Assembly (NCBI GenBank): GCA_030490835.1
Contig: CM059971.1
Span: 78,510,224-78,574,223 of the forward strand
DNA length: 64,000 bases
Direction of reading: 5' to 3'
From: Annona cherimola
Lineage: Eukaryota; Streptophyta; Magnoliopsida; Magnoliales; Annonaceae
Part shown: piece after piece, positions 57,044 to 64,000 of the stretch
How positions within the stretch are numbered: the stretch's first letter is position 1
How the letters are laid out: the number at the start of each line of letters is the position of its first letter
Program-made: the position numbers and the translations under genes
The notes under the pieces: model-generated
What the model was told of the DNA's origin: nothing
The model's input: only the letters and a program-made list of their open reading frames with translations
Database searches by the model: none

Positions 57044-58567
57044 TTAAATCTTATATAGAAAATCAAGACCTAACGTTATTTATGAAAGTGTGTTCAAGTC
57101 CATAAATTTTCATTTAATTAAGAATTATTAATTTAAATTTTCATATGAATATACAATAATACTAAAGTATATAATTGTATATAAGTGAAAATAATAATAC
57201 ATAGCCTATCTATTTTTTCTAAAAGTAGTAATATACATTATTCTAAAGAAAATTTGACCTTCAAAATAAGATAAAAGAAGAAAATTAATAAACTTAAAAA
57301 TAAATAATATAAATTTTTCATAATTTATCTAGAATTTTGACATGATAAATATGTTTTCAAATATAAATATAGAAAATTCATGAACATAAAAAATTATTGT
57401 TTAGCTATTATATATTATAATATTACTTATAAAAATGAAAAATAAGTTCAAGTTTTTAGTTCGGATCTACTTGAACTTAATCCTAATTTTAATTATAAAT
57501 AGACGTCTTAGGTTCTTGGTATTCATATTCAAAAAAGATAAATCTTAAAATTGCATTTTCCCAAGATTGTAAATTTTTTGCATTTTAAATTTTCTAACTT
57601 TGTCTATTTGCATTTTAAACTCTAAAGTTTATTCGTTTGCATTTTGAACCCCACAAAATTTAGTTTCTCTGCATTTTAAACTTTAACCCATAATAATGTT
57701 AAAAACTAACATTAATTCATATACAATGACATAAATATTATCCAATATTTTAAAAAATTACATTTTAAACTTGACTATTAGGCTTTCTCTATTTTTTTAG
57801 GCTCCAACAATATCTTCATCTTTAATATAGATTGAAATGTTCTTTTAAAAATATTGAATGATATTCACATTATTTTACATGAATTAACAGTAGTTTTTAA
57901 TGATGTTATAGATCAGGATTTAAAATACAAAGAAACTAAAGTTTTCGGAGTTTAAAATGCAAAAACTCAAAGTTTGTTGGGCTAGGTTCAAGGATCAAGT
58001 CATCTAAGTTGCACCCTAATTGGCCAACATAAACCTAATGCGTTTATAAGATACGTGATGAAAAAAAAAAAACCTTGATACTACACACTTTTGAGATGAT
58101 TCGAGATATTAATTGTGAATTATATTATTCTTATTGTTATTTTTATATTTTAATCATTTTTTATCACTTGAAGGCAACTATTCTGTTTATTTTGTTTTTT
58201 ATTTTTTGTTTTGCTTTTAATCAATATCCCTATTACATCACATTATTCAAGATTTTTCCTAAAATTTTTCATACTTAATTTTTTTTTACCAAAATTACCT
58301 TGAAAAGTTTTTAAAAAATATAATGAATTTGTGATATGGGAAGGGTAATAAATAAAAAAATGGAGATAAATAATAGTGTAATTGGATGGAAATATTAAAA
58401 AATGTTTAAAATCTAATGTAATAATAAAAACATAGTATTTAGATAGTTAAAATGTTAATTAATATCAAAATTTATGTGTGAGGAAGGGGAATTTTTTTTA
58501 ATATTTTATGTAACAGACTCTTCATTTTTTATTTTAAGGTATTTCGATTGTTATTATTTCTAGGAGA
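57044..58567. other. AT-rich sequence with a fold-back of GCATTTTAAAC blocks
   Basis: Between about 57540 and 58010, TTTAGTTTCTCTGCATTTTAAAC at the left has an inverted counterpart at the right (TTTAAAATACAAAGAAACTAAA), and TTGCATTTTAAACTC recurs in tandem. This looks like another non-autonomous fold-back element. The rest is plain AT-rich sequence. The 67-codon ORF at 58075 is not convincing. Confidence 0.45.
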
Positions 58568-58680
58568 TAGGGGTGCAACTTTAGCACCTGGTTTAGGTAA
58601 ACCTAATTTTAATTTTGGAATTCAAGTTTGTGTTGTACTATTAGTTTTAGTCTTGATTTTAAGTTGAAATTCCAATTACT
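58568..58680 (+). mobile_element. One-ended fragment of the hAT-related MITE
   Basis: TAGGGGTGCAACTTTAGCAC matches the terminus of the elements at 23609 and 51019, followed by CCTGGTTTAGGTAAACCTAA in place of the usual GGGTT...AACC text. The far end is not found. Confidence 0.5.
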
Positions 58681-59188
58681 TTTAAAAATACTAATACAAC
58701 GTACATTTTTTCTCGCTTCATAATTTGCAAAGCAAGTAGGCAATTGTACATTTTGGTGGAGAATAACATGATGCATTATTAGCCGTACATATATTTTTAA
58801 ATATAATAAATAACTTTTATCTTAAATTATGTGTTTAGCTTTTAAACTAAGAAATTCAGGTGGCTTTGTTCCATTATTTTTATATGTATCAAATTTAACA
58901 TCAGACATCTCCTCCTATTAAAGTAATTTGATGGAATGATCCAGGCCCACATGATTGATGGAACATTCAATTTCACTATTCTTTTCAACACTATTTATTT
59001 TTATTAAAATATAGGCAATCATATCAATATAATTTATGGGTACATCATTATTTTTTAAAATTGTGTTTACAACACATGTATAAACTTAGAAAATCACCTA
59101 AAGATATGTATTGAAGTTTCATAACACTATAAAATCATTATTTTATTGTAAAACATATGGATTGGGAGAAAAATACATATTATTATTT

Positions 59189-59395
59189 ATAAGAGAATAT
59201 CAGGTTTGGAGTGGCCAAGTTCTAGTCTTGGGTTGATTGGGTTGATATAAGTTTGACATTGGTTTTGATTTCGCTCGATCAAGTTGAAAGTAGGTATGAT
59301 TTGAAAAATTCCTATTAAACAAAACTCAAAATTAGTTTTTTTTTTTTTTTTTCGAGTTGGGTTGGGTTTGAACCGGTAGGATACCAAGTTGCTCT
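59189..59395 (-). mobile_element. hAT-related MITE, third small copy
   Basis: AAGAGAATATCAGGTTTGG at the left matches AGGGAGAATATTGGGTTGG of its relatives, and GATACCAAGTTGCTCTA at the right is the inverted TAGGGGTGCAACTTGGTAC end with substitutions. A poly-T run (59337-59352) lies inside. Same orientation as 8006-8203. Confidence 0.6.
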
Positions 59396-59604
59396 AGGAG
59401 ATATTGTACAATGCTGATTTTAATGTTCACCTTTTTGGAGCCCACTTTTATGGTTAAACAAATATTTAAACTATATTACATCTAAGTTTACTTATTTAAT
59501 TAGAAAACTAAGTGTAATACATACCACATATTTAACATAGGCCTCATTCGATAATAGTGATTAAAAGTAAAATCATTGTATTAAAATGGTTTGATTTATA
59601 TATG

Positions 59605-60376
59605 TCTATTTAAAAGTTGTTGATTCAACACTTATACCATTTGAAATATTTTTTTATAATTATATAAATTATTACAACAACGTGATATATCTGTGAATAG
59701 ATCAAAGTGATTTTCATATATTATATACGAGTTAATTTTAAATATATCCACTATATTTAACCTTAATTTCATATATACCTATCAAATTTTAAAAATTACA
59801 AATATACTGAGAACGTTTAAAGTAAATTTCATCCACACTCATGTGAGTGACGAATGGCAATAATGGCCGTTTAAAATGTATGAAATACCATATACTCCTC
59901 TTAGCTCATCTCCCATTGCTCTGGTACTCTGTCAGTGGAAAGAATCTTCTTCGGCTCTGATAATGTGCTGCTGAAAAAACTCTTATTGTGATCATTTAAT
60001 TTGTAACATAGTAAATAGATCTAGCGATGCTTCTCAAAGCCAGCAGTGAGCAACGGTACTGCTTGATGGCAAAGAAAAAACAGGAAAAGGGAAGAACCCA
60101 CCTCAGTTTTGGCACTAGAAAACTTTAATCCGATAATCCAAAATCGATCAATCAGCCGGAAAGCCCGAAACCACATGCCTTTTGCTTCTCCAAGACCACC
60201 GACGATCAAAAGTACCACTTTCCCATCTCTGCATTCTTCAATATCTATTTAAAAGTTGTTAATTCAACACTTATACCATTTGAAATATTTTTCTTATTGC
60301 ATAATTGTATAAATTATTACAACATCATGATATATCCGTGAACAAATCAAAGTGATTTTCATATTTTATATACAAG
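59605..60376. repeat. Direct repeats of about 130 bp around a gene-like insert
   Basis: 59605-59733 and 60244-60376 are about 90% alike by eye (TCTATTTAAAAGTTGTT, AACACTTATACCATTTG, ACAAATCAAAGTGATTTTCAT). Between them, 59870-60240 is less AT-rich and carries a 65-codon ORF on the minus strand (60218-60021, MVLLIVGGLGEAKG...). I do not recognise the product. This is a tandem duplication with an insert or an old element. Confidence 0.6.
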
Positions 60377-60469
60377 TATAAATATTTTAAAACGGATTGA
60401 CCAATCCAAAATTTTGACATAAATTAATTTTACTGTGAGTATAAAGTATAAACAAATTATTTTAGATAG

Positions 60470-60743
60470 AGGGTGCATTTGAAAAGTAAAAAAAATTTTG
60501 AATGAGAAGTTTTTTGCGTAAAATTTTTTAAAATATGATAAAATAATGTGATATGATAAGATAATGATAATAAGTAAAGATAATAAAATTAAAATAAATA
60601 TGTTAGTTATATAAGTAGTTCTATAGAAATTATTTAAAAAGTATAATGATTATATAGAAATATGTGAATAAATTATTTAAAATAGGGTAATTGTGAAGAG
60701 TGAAAAATTTTAATTAAAAAAAATTTTGTTAACAAACACACTC
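60470..60743. mobile_element. Tourist-like MITE copy
   Basis: GAGGGTGCATTTG at the left and CAAACACACTC at the right are inverted. The interior (TGATATGATAAGATAATGATAA, AAAATTAAAATAAATATGTTAG) matches the copies at 61529 and 62396. No coding capacity. Confidence 0.6.
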
Positions 60744-61181
60744 AAAATAAAATGGATTACATTTTGATTTAATCATAAAAGTTGACAAAGATCGGGTAGC
60801 AATAATGAAGTCGTCAGTTGTATCCCCGACATTGAAATTTTCTCTTTTATTTTCTTTGTGGTTCTATATATTTTTGCTCCTTAATTTGGATACTTTAATC
60901 ATTACTATTATATATGCATTTATTTCCTTTTTGTTTTTATTATTATTGTTGTTGTCATCCCATTTCGCGGTTATTATTTATTTACTTTATCCTTTTCAAT
61001 TTTTGATATATTTATATTTATTTTATATTTTTTTTGCGAAGTTAAAATTTCTTCAATGTGTATATGGATGTAGGCTCTATTTGACAACGATAAGAGAAAA
61101 AGAACCACAAATAACCATAATAAAAATTCAATGTTGTTCCAGAGTAAAAAATAAAGAATGGAGTGCGAGGTTACACGGGAG

Positions 61182-62018
61182 TAGGAGTGTTAATGGATCG
61201 GTTGAGTCTAATCCTAATTCTAATCCACTTGAAATATTCTAACCCTAATCTATTTATTAAGCCATTTTAAAAACCTTAACCCTATCTCATTTATAACCTA
61301 TTTAATAAATGAGTGACCTTATTAATGGGTTGTATAACAAACAAGCTAAAGACTTAAACTTTGGCAGATAATAATCTTGCATAGAGAGGCGAGAGGATAT
61401 TTTTGATACAAAAAATTAAAAATAAGGCAATAAAAGAAAATTTGAATTAAGACAACAATTAAAAAATGAAAATTAGGTAGTAGGTGGAAGACTGAAGGGG
61501 AGAAAATAACTACAGAGTTTACATTTATGGGTGTGTTTGGGAATAGATAAAACTTTTGATGAAAAGTTGTAGGGAGTAGAAGTTGTCAGATTATGTGATA
61601 TTATATGGGTAATGATGAGGAATAAATAGGATAAAGTTGAAATAGATAGGTTAGTTGTGCAGAAATGATTGAAAGGTAGGGTAATTATATAGAAAAATGT
61701 GAAGAAATGATTAAAAAATAGGGTAGTTGTGGAGAGTGAAAAATTTTAGATTGAAAAATTTTAACTTGACAACTTTTACTTATTACCAAACACACCCTAT
61801 ATATAAAACTTTAATGGCTTAAACGAGTTAAATGAGTTAAACGGATTACTAAACGAGTCGACAGATTATAAAATTTCAACCCTAATCCGTTTATTTAATT
61901 AAATTGTTAAACGGGTTGGCAGATCATAACCCATTATTCAAAAATCTCAATGCAAAATCATTTATAAACAGGACTAACGGGCAGGTTGACAGGTTGACCA
62001 TAACCATTAATAGTCCTA
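61182..62018. mobile_element. Putative hAT-like element with a nested MITE
   Basis: TAGGAGTGTTAATGG at the left is inverted at the right as CCATTAATAGTCCTA (13 of 15 positions). The subterminal zones are rich in AACCC-TAAT and AAACGGGTT-type motifs on opposite strands. The Tourist-like MITE at 61529-61797 sits inside. No transposase and no clear 8-bp duplication, so the class is inferred from the terminus only. Confidence 0.5.
61529..61797. mobile_element. Tourist-like (PIF/Harbinger) MITE, best-preserved copy
   Basis: It is 269 bp with perfect 12-bp inverted ends GGGTGTGTTTGG and CCAAACACACCC, flanked by TAT on both sides (61526-61528, 61798-61800). The end sequence and 3-bp duplication fit PIF/Harbinger Tourist MITEs. 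Other copies are at 22370-23450, 25240, 56771, 60470 and 62396. Confidence 0.75.
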
Positions 62019-62029
62019 CATAAAAATAA

Positions 62030-62790
62030 TTTCATATCACCCCTCCATTTTTAAAATATTGGTGATTGATACAAAATCTAATTCATTTATTATATTTAAC
62101 ATAAAATTTTTAGGTCTGAACCTAAGTTTCATCCAAATTTTATACGTATAATTGTATATATGCTACGTTTACTCAAAAATAAGTACATTTATATGTAAAT
62201 TAAGAAAAATGCTTAATTCATTCCCATATGTATTAGAATATAATAATACTTTCTAAAGTCATTTATCCACTTAATAATGATATTTTAGATAATTTAGATC
62301 TTGAAAGTACTACTTAAAATTGATGTTTAGTATTAAATTATTTTATTATGTTGATTTTGCACATATATGATGAAACTCATTTACAGTGATACTAAAGGTG
62401 TGTTTGGTAATGAATAAAACTTTTGATAAAAAATTTCGGAGAGTAAAAGTTGTCAGATGATGTGATATGACATGGATAATGATGAGTAGTAAAGAAGATA
62501 AAGTTAAAATAAATAGGTTAGTTATGTGGATAGTTGTGTAGAAATAATTAAAAAGTATGGTAGTTGTATAGGAAAGTGTGAAAAATGATTAAAAAAATAT
62601 GATAGTTGTGGAGAATGAAAAGCTTTAGATTGAAAAGTTTTAACTTGACATTTTCTATCAATTGTCAAACACAGCCTAAATAAGTAAAAAAGATTTTTGT
62701 AATAATAGAAAAGATGTTAAATATAATAGATTGAGTAGATTTTTCATCAACTATTAAAAATTAAAAGTGGAAGGGGTTATCTAAAAGCCG
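62030..62790. mobile_element. Long fold-back repeat (family A), copy 4, split by a MITE
   Basis: ATTTATTATATTTAACATAA, CTACGTTTACTCAAAAATAAG, AAAAATGCTTAATTCATTCC at the left and AAGATGTTAAATATAATAGA, TTTTTCATCAACTATTAA at the right match the other copies. The MITE at 62396-62677 lies between them. Confidence 0.6.
62396..62677. mobile_element. Tourist-like MITE nested in a fold-back repeat
   Basis: AGGTGTGTTTGGTAAT at the left and ATTGTCAAACACAGCCT at the right are inverted with a few mismatches. The 3-bp flanks are TAA and AAA. The interior matches the 61529 copy closely. Confidence 0.7.
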
Positions 62791-64000
62791 AAAATGTATA
62801 ATTTATGATGTTTTATATTTGTACCGGGCCATATGGGCCCAGTGTCATTAGCCTGGACTGAGCTTCCGCACAAAGGGCACTACAAGTAGCCCATTTCAAC
62901 CCAAGAAATACATGTGCCCGCTAATCTAGCTGAGAAGTTCATCCTCATTCCTCCATGCATCAAATTTTTTGCCGTAAATATTTCATTGAAAAAACATTTT
63001 AAATAATTTCTATATAATTAGTAGGGATAGTGATAGTGATCTTGTTAGGAGAGCATAAACATGCTTATTTTTTAGTTTTAATTTATACATATACCAAGTT
63101 TTACAATTCTGGATATTTATAGATATTTTTTTATTTTCAAAAATACTATTTTGGGGGTAGATTCCTTAAATACTTCTCTAAAATGGTGATAAAAATATAA
63201 AGATAGGTGTATTAAAAATATAATTTTTTTTTAAAAATAGGTATATTATGCTGGACCAGCCGAACAAGATCACTGTCCAATTAAGAAGTAATGAAAATAA
63301 GTAGGATTTTTTTAAATATCTTTTGTTAACTTTCACAATATATTTATGGATTAATTTCAAATAAATTTATAACATTTATCCTTAATTATAAATATATCTA
63401 TTAAATTTGAAATTAGAAGTGGATTACTCAGAAACTAATCCGGTTTCAATCTAAACTCAAGGAAATATAGGATAGGATTGAGTTAAGATTTATGTAAACG
63501 CGACTATAACAAACCTGCAACCAGTATCAAACTGACCCAAGGTTCTTCCGTATATTTTTAATGTATCATTTCATTCAATCACATGTATGTGCATTTTTAT
63601 AAATTTAATATATATTCTTAAAATATATTTCCAATTGATATGTATACTGATCATTGATAATATTTATTCTAAGTTATTAAATTTTAATAATCTTTAGTAA
63701 CTAATGCAATACTTTTCTTTATCTTTTCTTGTTTTAAATATTTTCATTAAAGGTGAATTCAAAATTATATATAATATTATTTATATTTTAGAAAATGTTA
63801 CGCCTATGCTAATTTATTCACTTTCACAATACTTATAAATTATTGATTTTTAATTTTATTTTATTTATTAAAATTTAATGCAGTAAAATAAAATTCTATT
63901 TTACATTTTTAACAAATGATTATTATTTACGTTGCTTTATAAATAGAAGTAATAACATACTTTAAAAAATACTATTTTGATTTATTAATCTCGATAATAT
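62791..64000. other. AT-rich intergenic sequence to the window end
   Basis: A short less AT-rich patch at 62820-62960 (GGGCCATATGGGCCCAG, CCATTTCAACCCAAG) may be the remnant of an element. The segment 63425-63540 faintly resembles the hAT-related MITEs. No gene is seen. Confidence 0.4.

Noticed and set aside
60805..61242. 145-codon hydrophobic ORF
   Set aside because: Leu/Phe/Ile/Tyr runs follow from AT-rich sequence, and its 3' part crosses the border of the element at 61182.

Overview
This is nuclear DNA from a flowering plant. It is AT-rich, the genes contain introns, and the spaces between genes are filled with old plant transposons. The protein families (clathrin heavy chain, a bHLH30/TMO5-like factor, a half-size ABCG transporter, a plant NUMOD3 protein) do not fix the species. 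The repeats do not look grass-like; a non-grass angiosperm is as far as I can go.

Genes, left to right. (1) Minus strand, 48-6709: the first 11 exons, 415 codons, of a clathrin heavy chain whose 3' part lies off the left edge. All exons join in phase, but the protein is unusually diverged. (2) Plus strand, 26311-28634: a two-exon bHLH factor of 259 residues with a C-terminal ACT-like region. (3) Minus strand, 29801-31603: an intronless 600-residue ABCG half-transporter, convergent with the bHLH gene. (4) Minus strand, 46287-48135 with a leader exon near 49446: a five-coding-exon, 391-residue NUMOD3 protein. A possible extra terminal exon of unknown ownership sits at 45674-45838. These genes are ordinary housekeeping, regulatory and transport functions and do not form a pathway together.

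Transposons make up most of the rest. At 9044-10886 is a minus-strand solo LTR. At 12498-21548 is a broken Ty1/copia element in minus orientation, and inside it sits a 3147-bp solo LTR (16872-20018) with an exact 5-bp target duplication. At 24256-25150 is a decayed copy of the clathrin exon-2 region. At 24028-24213 and 49775-50967 are a short and a long member of one GC-rich hAT-type family, each with a perfect 8-bp target duplication. At 51019-55755 is a complete but inactivated hAT transposon with TIRs and a degraded BED-finger transposase; small elements at 8006, 23609, 58568 and 59189 carry its terminus. At about 41990-44955 is a quasi-tandem run of roughly 350-bp fold-back units separated by TA microsatellites. 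Several other fold-back and Tourist-like MITE families, some nested, fill 22.4-23.5 kb, 33.8-34.5 kb, 40.4-43.4 kb and 55.8-62.8 kb.

I found no CRISPR array, rRNA, convincing tRNA or operon-like cluster, and nothing I can defend as a wholly new biological system. The most interesting leads are a charge reversal in the clathrin-box groove of the heavy chain, the datable nest of insertions, the hAT parent with its MITE relatives, and the TA-targeting fold-back array.
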